Origin: Dactylococcopsis salina PCC 8305
GTDB lineage: Bacteria; Cyanobacteriota; Cyanobacteriia; Cyanobacteriales; Rubidibacteraceae
NCBI RefSeq assembly: GCF_000317615.1
Contig: NC_019780.1
Coordinates: 3,636,722-3,700,721 of the forward strand
Reading direction: 5' to 3'
Length of the DNA stretch: 64,000 nucleotides
The notes beneath the pieces are model-generated. The model had not been told where the DNA came from. It worked only from the letters and a program-made list of their open reading frames with translations, and searched no databases. Shown one piece after another: positions 27,061 to 35,325 of the stretch. The translations under genes and the position numbers were made by a program. Position 1 is the first letter of the stretch; each line of letters begins with the position of its first letter.

Positions 27061-27180
27061 GGCTTTTGTCCCGCCGTGTCGCTCTATCAAAGAGATGAGA
27101 ACGTGCTTCTCTTGGACCTGTCACTACACAAATAACAGACGATAATCATGCTACTTGCTTTCGGTAGTCGGAACCCTAGA
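27053..27180 (-). promoter_or_regulatory. Guanidine-I (ykkC) riboswitch aptamer
   Basis: Read on the minus strand: CTAGGGTTCCG at the 5' end, then GGTCCAAGAGAAGCAC, and ACACGGCGGGACAAAAGCCC closing with GGGAGGT. These are the invariant blocks of the guanidine-I riboswitch. It is followed by an intrinsic terminator that shares its last strand and then by gdmH. Confidence 0.93.
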
Positions 27181-27242
27181 AGCAGTATTAGTTTGATTGA
27201 TTTTAATGCTTTCTATGTTGCCTAACCTTTTCCGAAACAACA

Positions 27243-27256
27243 GTAACATTGGCTAC
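27243..27256 (-). promoter_or_regulatory. NtcA box of the guanidine operon
   Basis: GTAGCCAATGTTAC on the minus strand, an exact GTA-N8-TAC NtcA site, 63 bp upstream of the riboswitch aptamer. Confidence 0.7.
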
Positions 27257-27270
27257 AAAAGCTAATTTAG

Positions 27271-28078
27271 GGGTTGCTGAAGAAAGCTGAAACTTTCGTA
27301 CCATCTGGCTTTAAGGCTCTTAACTCCTCAAAAAAGTGCAAGGGAGACGAGGGAGACAAGGGAGACAAGGGAGACAAGGGAGACAAGGGAGCAATGGGAG
27401 ACAAGGGAGACAAGGGAGCAATGGGAGACAAGGGAGCAATGGGAGACAAGGGAGACAAGGGAGACAAGGGAGCAATGGGAGACAAGGGAGACAAGGGAGC
27501 AATGGGAGACAAGGGAGCAATGGGAGACAAGGGAGACAAGGGAGACAATTTTTCTTCCCCATCTCCCCCATCTCCCCCATCACCCCCATCTCCCCCATCT
27601 TCCCCATCTCCCCCATCTCCCCCATCTTCCCCATCTTCCCCATCTCCCCCATCTCCCCCATCTCCCCCATCTTCCCCATCTTCCCCATCTTCCCCATCTT
27701 CCCCATCTTCCCCATCTTGCCTCTTGCCTTTTGCCTCTTGCCTAAGGCAACTTACCTAAGGCAACTTACCTAAGGCAACTTGCCTCTTGCCTCTTGCCTA
27801 AGGCAACTTGCCTCTTACCTAAGGCAACTTACCTTTTGCCTCTTGCCTAAGGCAACTTGCCTCTTGCCTTTTGCCTCTTGCCTAAGGCAACTTACCTAAG
27901 GCAACTTGCCTTTTGCCTAAGGCAACTTGCCTAAGGCAACTTGCCTCTTGCCTTTTGCCTCTTGCCTTTTACCTAAGGCAACTTGCCTCTTGCCTTTTGC
28001 CTTTTGCCTAAGGCAACTTGCCTTTTGCCTCTTGCCTCTTGCCTTACTACACCAACTAATTAACTTTTTCAGCAAACC
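27271..28078. mobile_element. 808-bp repeat element with minisatellites and inverted ends
   Basis: Bounded by GGGTTGCTGAA and TTCAGCAAACC, imperfect inverted repeats, and by the direct repeat CTAATTTAG (27262-27270 and 28079-28087), like a 9-bp target duplication. It contains about 20 tandem 9-bp units (GGGAGACAA or GGGAGCAAT, 27350-27550), a CCCCCATCT/TCCCCATCT array (27555-27718) and a TTGCCTCTTGCCTAAGGCAA array (27720-28045). A shorter relative with the same right-end sequence (CTTACTA, ACCAA, ACTTTTTCAG) is at 56486-56685. Open frames here give collagen-like or Pro/Ser repeats in several phases and are not treated as genes. Confidence 0.65.
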
Positions 28079-28083
28079 CTAAT

Positions 28084-29415
28084 TTAGCTGGCTTTTTCTG
28101 GGCTTTCTGTTGCTAACCGGGGTTTTGGGGTTTTACCAACGCTTTGTTTTTCTTTCGCTACATCTTTCACCCACTGTACAAGAAGAGAAGCAATTACCAT
28201 TGATGCTCCACCCACAGCTAAAGCAAAAATACGATTATTATCTAATAAGTGTTCCATCACCCAACCTAATCCTAAAGCCGCCAGAATTTGAGGAATAACA
28301 ATAAAAGCATTGAAAATTCCCATGTAAATTCCTGTGTCTTTCATCGGTAAAACATCGGATAACATGGAGTAAGGCATAGTTAAAGAACTTGCCCAGGCTA
28401 AACCAAAACACGCCATCGGTAATAATAGTAAGTATTGGTTATCGACTAACAACAGAGAAATTAAACCGACACCGCCACAAAATAAACTAAAGGAATGAGT
28501 CGCTTTCCGACTGGTTGCGGCTGCAATGCGAGCCAAAAATAGGGAGTAAATAAAACAAACAATGTTGTATAAAGCAATACAAATTCCCGCCCATTCAATT
28601 CCTTCGCTATAGAGAGAAGAAGTTTCCTTTGTTGCGCCAAAAATTTCATGTCCAACTGCTGGAGGGAAGTATAAAAAGACACAGAAAATTCCGAACCAAG
28701 TAAAAAACTGCACCCAAGCCAATTGCTTCATTACTTCTGGCATGGTGAGAATTTTTTGAAAGATGCCTTTGATGACTCCCGTCACGCCTCCTGTGTTATC
28801 TTGACGATTTTTGAGTGCTTCTAAATCTTCGGGGGGATATTCTTTTGTGGTTAGCACTGTCCATAAAACTGTTCCTAAAAAGACGGCAGCCCCGATATAG
28901 TAAGAAACTTTGACGGTGATAGGAATTTCTCCCGCAGGAGTGGTAATTTGATTAAAATTAAACCAATGGTTGAGCATCCAAGGACAAACCGAGGCAATGA
29001 CTGCACCTAAGCCGATGAAAAACGCTTGCATCCCAAAACCGAGGGTGCGTTGTTCTGGCGGCACTAAATCGGAAACCAAGGCTCGGAAAGGCTCCATACT
29101 AATATTGACAGAGGTATCGAGTATCCATAATGCACCGGCTGCCATCCATAAACTAGAGGAGTTGGGCATTAAAATCAGTGCGATCGAGCTTAAAATTGCC
29201 CCAAACAGGAAATACGGTCGTCTGCGCCCTAATTTTGTCCAGGTTCGATCGCTCATATAACCAATAATTGGTTGTGCAATTAAACCGCTAACGGGGGCAG
29301 CTAACCATAAAATTGGGATTTGTTCGGGGTTTGCTCCCAGATACTCATAAATGGCACTTGTATTTGCCATTTGTAATGTCCAACCGAATTGAATCCCGAA
29401 AAAACCGAAACTCAT
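28084..29415 (-). CDS. MFS (GPH/SLC45-like) transporter, N-terminus in another frame
   Basis: 443 residues as read from ATG 29415, about 11-12 spans. GYMSDRTWTKLGRRRPYFLFG is the loop-2 motif of sugar:cation symporters of the GPH/SLC45 type. In-frame codons upstream (VPLGFVQLWN before the ATG) belong to the family N-terminus but have no start; a start at 29495 (MRQNVQKIKNLPKKLKK) is in another phase, joined if one A is added to the A6 run (29446-29451). The gene is therefore either started internally or frameshifted. It ends at the repeat element and is downstream of a GntR regulator. Substrate unknown. Confidence 0.75.
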   Translation of the reverse strand: MSFGFFGIQFGWTLQMANTSAIYEYLGANPEQIPILWLAAPVSGLIAQPIIGYMSDRTWTKLGRRRPYFLFGAILSSIALILMPNSSSLWMAAGALWILDTSVNISMEPFRALVSDLVPPEQRTLGFGMQAFFIGLGAVIASVCPWMLNHWFNFNQITTPAGEIPITVKVSYYIGAAVFLGTVLWTVLTTKEYPPEDLEALKNRQDNTGGVTGVIKGIFQKILTMPEVMKQLAWVQFFTWFGIFCVFLYFPPAVGHEIFGATKETSSLYSEGIEWAGICIALYNIVCFIYSLFLARIAAATSRKATHSFSLFCGGVGLISLLLVDNQYLLLLPMACFGLAWASSLTMPYSMLSDVLPMKDTGIYMGIFNAFIVIPQILAALGLGWVMEHLLDNNRIFALAVGGASMVIASLLVQWVKDVAKEKQSVGKTPKPRLATESPEKAS

Positions 29416-29574
29416 ATTCCACAGTTGAACAAATCCTAACGGTACTTTTTTAATTTTTTTGGCAAATTTTTAATTTTTTGAACGTTTTGTCTCATAATGA
29501 ACCTTCTAATCCTATTCTATTTGTATCCCTCTCCTGGATCATCTATCGGTAAAGAGAAAAAAATTAGCGAATCA

Positions 29575-30290
29575 TTAACGAGAGATGACAATCGAGTAAG
29601 AAAAGCGATCAGCACGAGAAATCGTTTCCCCATGAACAAGAGGGGTGCCATATTTACTATATGCAGTGTGGCGATAGACGATTAAGGGATGGAAGAGAGG
29701 AACGCTCAAATGTTGTGAAATTTCGGCATCAGCATGAGTACATTCAATAACCGCGTAAACTTGATCAATAATAATCCCTTGTTCTTCCAAGACAGAAAAG
29801 GTCATTGCTTCTTTAAGCTGTTCCCCGTAAGCGTCTCCAAGTTCGGGTAACGTATAAGTAATGTCGATCGCGCCGGCTAAACCATCAATAATAAGAAGTT
29901 TTTTTGCAGGTAGGCTTTCGGCGATGCGGTAGGAAGTTGGAGAATATTTTGAACCGTTGGCGGTGGCGTTACCAATTCCAGAGTGAGATTTTTAACGGTG
30001 AGTTCCAGTCCCTGATTTGCCATGTCTTGAGCTAAAAACATCGCAGCGGAACTCGAAAGCGAATAAGTCACTTTACGCTGTTCAGTGACAAAAACCCCTT
30101 TTCCCTGATAGGACAATACCAGTCCTTGATTAATTAAATTGGCAATTGCTTGGCGAATCGTTGTCCGACTGACATTAAATTCTTGAATCAGTTGAGACTC
30201 ACTGGGGAGTTGTTCTCCGGGTTGATAGATTTTTTCCTGAATGCGATCGCGCAATTTTTCTGAAATTAATAGGTGCAGGGGCTTGGGCAT
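29575..30290 (-). pseudogene. GntR/HutC-family regulator split by a frameshift
   Basis: The first part (30290 to 29877) holds the winged-helix domain, QLIQEFNVSRTTIRQAIANL, and half of the UTRA ligand domain. At an A7 run (29899-29905, minus strand) the frame ends, but the next frame continues the same protein: LLIIDGLAGAIDITYTLPEL through MTFSVLEEQGIIIDQVYAV to YRHTAYSKYGTPLVHGETIS. Adding one A restores one chain of about 239 residues. It is a real frameshift, a slippage site, or a sequencing error. A natural candidate for binding the TTGTnATAACAA operators of the island. Confidence 0.8.
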
Positions 30291-30331
30291 TAACTGATCT
30301 TAAACCAATCGCTGAAGTTTGCTTTAACATC

Positions 30332-31051
30332 CTACCCTGTCATCACCGAAACAGTGGCGGCCGCTACTAAACCCTGAAAAATCTTTTGATGATTTTCATC
30401 AGCAGGAGACATTTCAGGATGCCACTGTAGCGCGATCGCCCAAGGATGAAACTGATGCTCGATCGCCTCAATTAAGCCATCTACACTATAACCCACTGCT
30501 TGCCAATTCGGGGGAGTGGCTTCAATTCCTTGATGGTGCAAGGACATAACAGTAAATTCTGTTTTCCCAATTATCTCATAGAGGCGACTATCTCGATCGA
30601 GGGAGACTTGATGGGGAACAAAGCGATGTCTGTTTCCCGCATGAAGCACTGTGTCACCATAGGTTTCAGGAAGATGCGGGACTAACTCGGGAAGACCACT
30701 GGCCAAACTCAACACTTGTAGCCCGCGACAAATCCCTAACACAGGTGTTTTAGAGCTTAAAACTTTCTCAGCGAGAGTAAATTCAAATTGATCTCGCTCG
30801 CGATCAACTTCACTAATGCTAGGGTGTCCCACACTAGAGTACCGTTGCGGATCGACATCACCGCCGCCTGTAATGACCAAGCCATCTATTACATCTAAAA
30901 TCCGATCAAGCTTCGTTTCACCAGGAGGAAGTAAAATAGGAATCCCGCCCGCCGTGCGAACCGAGTCGGCATAATTAGCACAGAGTTGGAAATGGGCGCA
31001 GTCATCTCGCCCTTCGGTGGTAATACCAATAATCGGTGGTTTCACAATCAT
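30332..31051 (-). CDS. Class-I glutamine amidotransferase-like hydrolase (peptidase C26, PuuD-like)
   Basis: 239 residues. The nucleophile Cys is in LGICRGLQVL (about 105-114) and the His/Glu pair in LQWHPEMS (about 209). TGGGDVDPQRY is typical for the C26 family that cleaves gamma-glutamyl bonds, such as PuuD of the putrescine pathway. With gamma-glutamyl ligase-like genes in the same island it may release the product of a gamma-glutamylated amine. It is preceded 1 bp away by a 102-residue ORF. Confidence 0.85.
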   Translation of the reverse strand: MIVKPPIIGITTEGRDDCAHFQLCANYADSVRTAGGIPILLPPGETKLDRILDVIDGLVITGGGDVDPQRYSSVGHPSISEVDRERDQFEFTLAEKVLSSKTPVLGICRGLQVLSLASGLPELVPHLPETYGDTVLHAGNRHRFVPHQVSLDRDSRLYEIIGKTEFTVMSLHHQGIEATPPNWQAVGYSVDGLIEAIEHQFHPWAIALQWHPEMSPADENHQKIFQGLVAAATVSVMTG

Positions 31052-31052
31052 C

Positions 31053-31361
31053 TTATCGTTTAATCTGAAGACGAACTAAGCGCTCTCCTCCCAGAGGTTT
31101 CAGATAATAGTTAATGCTGTTAGGAGAGTCAGCACAAGCAGAGACTAAATGACCTTGCCAACGGAAATAATACAAGCGGTTAAATGCGCCAGATACGACT
31201 TCATAAGGAGTCTCCCAACCATGAGCATAAATAACCTCCCCTAACTCTAATTGGGAAGGACTCGCTTCTGACGGGGCGGGGAGAGTGGGCGCGGAAGCAT
31301 CAATAAAGCGTTTTAAGGCGGACTCAAGGCGAGTCAAAAACTGAAGGGGATGACGAGTCAT
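31053..31361 (-). CDS. Conserved-looking 102-residue protein of unknown function
   Basis: First gene of the operon with the C26 amidotransferase (1 bp gap) and behind an NtcA box at 31418. ELGEVIYAHGWETPYEVVSG and FRWQGHLVSACADSPNSINY suggest a small compact domain; no known motif or membrane segment. Not recognised. Confidence 0.6.
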   Translation of the reverse strand: MTRHPLQFLTRLESALKRFIDASAPTLPAPSEASPSQLELGEVIYAHGWETPYEVVSGAFNRLYYFRWQGHLVSACADSPNSINYYLKPLGGERLVRLQIKR

Positions 31362-31417
31362 AACAATAAGCAGTTAAAGGTTTTCTACTTATAGCTTGCC
31401 CGATTTTCCCCTATTTT

Positions 31418-31431
31418 GTAGCCAAAGCTAC
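31418..31431 (-). promoter_or_regulatory. NtcA box before the amidotransferase operon
   Basis: GTAGCTTTGGCTAC on the minus strand, an exact GTA-N8-TAC. It is followed after 24 nt by TATAAGT, a good -10, in the classical NtcA-activated layout. Confidence 0.75.
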
Positions 31432-31487
31432 AGAAAATATAATTTTTTCTATCCTAAGAAAGACACCGAAACAGAAATGATCGGTTC

Positions 31488-31901
31488 TTATCTTCTCTTG
31501 CCCTTTCTATAGGGTTTTCTCTTACCTTTGCGAGAACTCAAGGGGGTAGCCACTCCCATTAACGCTAACGGGGCTAAAACTAGCTGCTGGCTCGATCGCG
31601 CCAAACGGACTCGCACGCGATTCGCTGCTTCTACCCGTTCCGGTTCAACAGAAGCACTCAAAAACGTCGCCATCCCTGTTGCCATCAGTAACCCCAAGAC
31701 GGCGGGATTTTTAGCGTTGTTTGTGCCTTGAGTCGTCCCAAAGGTGTAATAGAGGAAGTAGAGGAAAATCAACAAAGAAACCACCAGTAAAATGCCAATC
31801 AGTGCTGGACGATCCGCAAAGGTATAGAAAGCGCCTTCTGCGTTAGCAAATTCTTCTGCACTTTTGAAGGGACTTGCCCCTGCCAAGATTAATCTATTCA
31901 T
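31488..31901 (-). CDS. Small membrane protein of unknown function downstream of amt
   Basis: 137 residues, 15 bp after the amt stop. A hydrophobic segment at about 33-53 (ALIGILLVVSLLIFLYFLYY), a second at about 68-82 and perhaps a third near 107-118, and a very basic C-terminus (RKGKRKPYRKGKRR). Probably co-transcribed with amt. Family not recognised. Confidence 0.55.
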   Translation of the reverse strand: MNRLILAGASPFKSAEEFANAEGAFYTFADRPALIGILLVVSLLIFLYFLYYTFGTTQGTNNAKNPAVLGLLMATGMATFLSASVEPERVEAANRVRVRLARSSQQLVLAPLALMGVATPLSSRKGKRKPYRKGKRR

Positions 31902-31916
31902 GTTAACTCTCCCCTC

Positions 31917-33317
31917 TTATGATTTCTGTTGTGATGATAGAGAAGAAGACTCAAAGGACATTTCCTCCGCTTCTTCCCTTGCAATTAAGGAGTATTCTGG
32001 GTAACCTGTAATCCCAAAGTCTCCTAAATCTAATCCTTCCATTTCTTCTTCTACGGGAACGCGCAATAGACCAAACTTTTTCAGGGCTAAGCTGGCGAAA
32101 TAACCAGGAATCAAGCCTAAAACAATGGTACAGAGAAACGCCCCCAACAGTTGACCAAAGAAGTTAATGGCTGGATAATTTCCAATTTGGTATCCTGTCG
32201 CCATCACACCCACTGCCATTGCACCGAGTAAGCCACAGTAACCGTGAACCGCAAACGCCCCAACTGCGTCATCAATGCCAATTTTTTCAATCCACATTCC
32301 CACCCAGGGCATGGTGAGCGCACCAATGAAAGCAATAGGAATCACTAATTGAGGGGCATATAAATCGAGTCCCGCCCCCACCGAAATAATTCCAGCTAAG
32401 CCGCCAGAAATGGTAAAAAAGGGATCGCCTTTTGAGCCAATGTAAGCCCCTACCAGGCCACTACATAGAGCAAGAGTGGTATTCACCGCGATCGAGGATA
32501 GGGTTGCAGGTGTGCCATAAATGCTTGTTTCGTTGGTATAGCCAGGGGCAAAAATCACGCAAGCGGCGAGAAAAGCATAGAACCCCACAAAAATCAGCAA
32601 TAACCCCACCATTGTTAAGGGTAAATTATGGGGAGGAATGCCACGAGGCTTACCTTGCTGATCATAACGACCGATTCTGGGGCCCAAGTTAATCAAAACA
32701 CCAAGAGCAAAGAAACCCGAAACACCGTGTACAACTGCGGAACAGCCAAAATCATGGTAGCCAATGAGATTAAACCAACCCCAATAATTCCAACCCCATG
32801 CAGCCGCCACCACCCAACAAAAACTTCCCAGGAGGGTCGCTAAAATCAGGTAAGCGCCGAGACGAATCCGTTCAATAACAGCACCTGACATAATGGAAGC
32901 CGTAGTCATGGCAAAGAGGGAAAAGGCGAAGAAAAAGACCCCTGTAATGTTATCAGCAACATTGGGACCCATTGCTTCTGACCAAGGATAGGTGGTTTCG
33001 ACAAAGCCTAATAATCCCTCGGTACTTAATTCCCCAACTGTTTCCGGGAGTTCACTCGTCCAAGGCCCCACTAACGGACCCAATGGCCAGAGGGAGAATC
33101 CAGCATAAACCCACCAGCCGATAAAGAAAAAAGATAGCCCAACGACAGCAAGGGTGAGAAGGTTTTTCACCATTGTGGAGAGGACATTTTTCGTGCGGGC
33201 CGCTCCTCCTTCGTAAGCTAAGAATCCCACATGAATCACAAGCATAAACACAGAAGCCCAGTAGTAATAGGTTTCTGTGACAAAAGTAGCGAGAAAGTTT
33301 TGTGCTTCGGCTGACAT
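31917..33317 (-). CDS. amt: Ammonium transporter (Amt family)
   Basis: 466 residues, about 11 membrane spans. FGCSAVVHGVSGF and AVHGYCGLLGAMAVG carry the twin pore histidines, and WGWNYWGWF lines the entry. A plasma-membrane ammonium channel or transporter, here behind an NtcA box and a GntR-type palindrome. The C-terminal cytoplasmic tail (about 425-466) is acidic and unlike the PII-binding tail of E. coli AmtB. Confidence 0.93.
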   Translation of the reverse strand: MSAEAQNFLATFVTETYYYWASVFMLVIHVGFLAYEGGAARTKNVLSTMVKNLLTLAVVGLSFFFIGWWVYAGFSLWPLGPLVGPWTSELPETVGELSTEGLLGFVETTYPWSEAMGPNVADNITGVFFFAFSLFAMTTASIMSGAVIERIRLGAYLILATLLGSFCWVVAAAWGWNYWGWFNLIGYHDFGCSAVVHGVSGFFALGVLINLGPRIGRYDQQGKPRGIPPHNLPLTMVGLLLIFVGFYAFLAACVIFAPGYTNETSIYGTPATLSSIAVNTTLALCSGLVGAYIGSKGDPFFTISGGLAGIISVGAGLDLYAPQLVIPIAFIGALTMPWVGMWIEKIGIDDAVGAFAVHGYCGLLGAMAVGVMATGYQIGNYPAINFFGQLLGAFLCTIVLGLIPGYFASLALKKFGLLRVPVEEEMEGLDLGDFGITGYPEYSLIAREEAEEMSFESSSLSSQQKS

Positions 33318-33366
33318 AATTCCTTTTTTGGTAACGACTAAGGGAATACCCCTAAGTTTGCAATAG

Positions 33367-33378
33367 TTGTTATAACAA
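33367..33378 (-). promoter_or_regulatory. GntR-type operator palindrome at amt
   Basis: TTGTTATAACAA, a perfect palindrome with GT-N4-AC core, next to the NtcA box: TAC, five bases, then TGTTATAACA. Confidence 0.5.
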
Positions 33379-33382
33379 GTTT

Positions 33383-33396
33383 GTAGCAGGAGCTAC
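33383..33396 (-). promoter_or_regulatory. NtcA box of amt
   Basis: GTAGCTCCTGCTAC on the minus strand, exact GTA-N8-TAC, 66 bp upstream of the amt start. Confidence 0.8.
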
Positions 33397-33412
33397 GATC
33401 GCGCTTAATTTT

Positions 33413-34315
33413 TTATCCGGTAACAGCAACCGCAGGGGAAAGGGCATTTCTGCAATAGTGGGCAAGATGGGGAGAACGATAGCCCTGTCTTGTCCACAGG
33501 ATGGGGAAGAAACTTTCATCCATTCTTACTTCTCCAACGCGCTGATAGCGCCCATAGATATAACCGGCAGGTACGCCAGGCTGAAAGTGGGCTTCCGAAC
33601 TGATGGTATGCACGGCTAAACTCCGTCGCGGATCGCTTGTACTGGTATTTTTTCCTGAACCGTGCCAAGTACAGCCATGATGAATGGCACAGCCTCCGGC
33701 GGGAATTTCCACAGGCACAACTTCTGGGTTAGAGACACCGGCAAGGGCAGCGGCTTTTTGCATTCCTGAGCGATGATCGCCTTGAGGGACGTGAAATTCT
33801 GAGGCTTCGTTGAGTAAGGGCCATTTGTGCGAACCACGAGCATATTCGAGGGGGCCGATTTCAGCACGGGTGTTATCAAGGGCAATCCAACAAGTGAGCA
33901 TTTCTGGGGGGTTGAGATAGTCAATGTAAGCGCCGTCTTGGTGCAGGGCGATTTCTTTTCCCCCGCCTGGAGGTTTGAACCAGAGGCTATCTTGCCCAAT
34001 GCGTGCCCCTGGCCATCCGGCTAAGGTGGCGCAGAGTCGCCCCACTTCTGATGAGAGGCTAACCGAGGCGATCGCGCGATCGCTTTTCCACGCATTACAC
34101 ATCTGGCGGGTGATATCGGGTAAACTCATCCCTGGTCGCCAGTGCCATTCATCGGGATAGATTCCTGTTTCAAATTCGCCGTGAAATAACGGTTCAATGC
34201 GCGATTTGAGAAGAGCGACTAATTCTGAGTCGATGAGCTTTTCAATCACCAAAAATCCATTTTCTTCAAAACTTGCTATTTGGTCGTCGGTGAGTTGAAT
34301 CGGTTGATAGGACAT
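33413..34315 (-). CDS. PhyH-family (phytanoyl-CoA dioxygenase-like) Fe(II)/2-oxoglutarate oxygenase
   Basis: 300 residues from ATG 34315; a GTG at 34324 is also possible. The iron site HxD is in ALHQDGAYIDY (about 128), the distal His in HHGCTWHGSG (about 217) and the oxoglutarate Arg in DPRRSLAVH. The family hydroxylates CoA esters, ectoine and quaternary amines; the substrate is not determined here. It sits between amt and the binding-protein/ligase genes with its own NtcA box, so action on a nitrogenous substrate is likely. Confidence 0.82.
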   Translation of the reverse strand: MSYQPIQLTDDQIASFEENGFLVIEKLIDSELVALLKSRIEPLFHGEFETGIYPDEWHWRPGMSLPDITRQMCNAWKSDRAIASVSLSSEVGRLCATLAGWPGARIGQDSLWFKPPGGGKEIALHQDGAYIDYLNPPEMLTCWIALDNTRAEIGPLEYARGSHKWPLLNEASEFHVPQGDHRSGMQKAAALAGVSNPEVVPVEIPAGGCAIHHGCTWHGSGKNTSTSDPRRSLAVHTISSEAHFQPGVPAGYIYGRYQRVGEVRMDESFFPILWTRQGYRSPHLAHYCRNALSPAVAVTG

Positions 34316-34347
34316 TTCTTTCACAGGGAAATTACTGCTTTTAACTT

Positions 34348-34358
34348 GTTATGATAAC
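34348..34358 (-). promoter_or_regulatory. Palindrome at the phyH promoter
   Basis: GTTATGATAAC overlaps the proposed -10 (TATCAT, 21 nt after the NtcA box on the minus strand). It is similar to but not the same as the TTGTnATAACAA operators, so its assignment is weak. Confidence 0.3.
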
Positions 34359-34377
34359 TAGCCTTTTCCGAAAAGTT

Positions 34378-34391
34378 GTAGCTTGCAATAC
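34378..34391 (-). promoter_or_regulatory. NtcA box of phyH
   Basis: GTATTGCAAGCTAC on the minus strand; exact GTA-N8-TAC followed 21 nt later by TATCAT, matching the GTA-N8-TAC...TAN3T arrangement. Confidence 0.75.
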
Positions 34392-34455
34392 AACTCTGCA
34401 AGCAGTGAGCAGTTATCTGTAATCAGTGACCAATGACTAATGACTAATCACAAAT

Positions 34456-35157
34456 ATGAACCTACTACAATCAGGACAATTAACCATTGCTGCCAGTGAT
34501 TTTGATGCGCGTCCGATGAGTTACATAGAAAACGGCACGCGATCGGGCTACGAACCTGAGTTAATGGCAGAACTCTGTCATCGTTTAGACTTAAAACCAG
34601 TATGGCTCAATCTGCGGATGGAAGACTTTTATGAAGCAGTCGTTCAGAAAAAATGCGATCTCCTCGGCTTCAATCAAGCAATTACTCCAGAACGCTCTCA
34701 AAAGGTTAAATTTACGCGCTGTTACGGCTATTTTGATGAGGCGGTGTTAGTTCGTGCAGGGAGTAATATTCATTCCCCAGCAGACTTGGTGGGAAAACGA
34801 GTGGGCGGGCTTGCCGCTAGCACCAATTTAGCCCTAGCGGAGAGTTGGGAAGGGGTGGAAACTGTTGCTTTTCCAGGCAGCGATCGCGTCTTACCCGAAA
34901 TGATCGAAGCCCTGCGAAATCAAGAAATTGACGGGGTTGTGGATGATGAACTGGTATTAGTTCCCCCAGCAAAAACTGATCCCACATTGGAAGTGGGTTT
35001 TAGTGTCCCCACTCAAGTTCCCTTCGCGATCGCGATTCATCCCGACAACACAGAATTATGGCAAACCGTCGATGAGACGTTACAACAACTGATTAACGAT
35101 GGCTTTCTCAAACAGCTTTGGCAAAAGTGGATTCCTTGGAAACCTGCTCCTTTTTAA
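34456..35157 (+). CDS. Family-3 solute-binding-like protein without signal peptide
   Basis: 233 residues. The two-lobed amino-acid/amine-binding domain is visible (LTIAASDFDARPMSYIENGT, RSGYEPELMAELCHRL and LVGKRVGGLAASTNLALAE), but the N-terminus begins directly in the domain with no hydrophobic signal and no lipobox. It is therefore either cytoplasmic or misannotated at the start. No permease genes flank it. It lies between phyH and a glutamine-synthetase-like gene and may act as a ligand-binding or metabolite-sensing protein. Confidence 0.7.
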   Translation: MNLLQSGQLTIAASDFDARPMSYIENGTRSGYEPELMAELCHRLDLKPVWLNLRMEDFYEAVVQKKCDLLGFNQAITPERSQKVKFTRCYGYFDEAVLVRAGSNIHSPADLVGKRVGGLAASTNLALAESWEGVETVAFPGSDRVLPEMIEALRNQEIDGVVDDELVLVPPAKTDPTLEVGFSVPTQVPFAIAIHPDNTELWQTVDETLQQLINDGFLKQLWQKWIPWKPAPF

Positions 35158-35165
35158 TTTTTCTG

Positions 35166-35179
35166 GTATCTAAAACTAC
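35166..35179 (+). promoter_or_regulatory. NtcA box of the GS-like gene at 35326
   Basis: GTATCTAAAACTAC, exact GTA-N8-TAC, 147 bp upstream of the start. Confidence 0.75.
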
Positions 35180-35183
35180 GGAA

Positions 35184-35195
35184 TTGTTATAACAA
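35184..35195 (+). promoter_or_regulatory. GntR-type operator palindrome at the GS-like gene
   Basis: TTGTTATAACAA, identical to that at amt and at the same 5-base distance (to TGTTATAACA) from the NtcA box. Confidence 0.5.
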
Positions 35196-35325
35196 GTTTG
35201 TTGCAATGAGGAAGATATGAAAAACATTTAATGCTTTGCAAAGATAATCCCCCCTAAAACCTCATAGGGGGAATCGGTGTAGCAGAGTTTTTTCCGTTTC
35301 GCACCCAACTACAGGAGAAATATCA

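Noticed and set aside
27274-27759. 161-codon frame giving collagen-like Gly-Asp-Lys repeats
   Set aside because: A 9-bp DNA repeat automatically gives Gly-x-y in this frame, and other frames of both strands are open too. It lies inside a repeat element with no ribosome site and ends in Pro/Ser and TTGCCT repeats.
27320-27773. Minus- and plus-strand frames through the same minisatellites (Met-Gly-Lys, Leu-Pro-Cys and Arg-Gln-Gly repeats)
   Set aside because: All are alternate readings of the same tandem DNA repeats.
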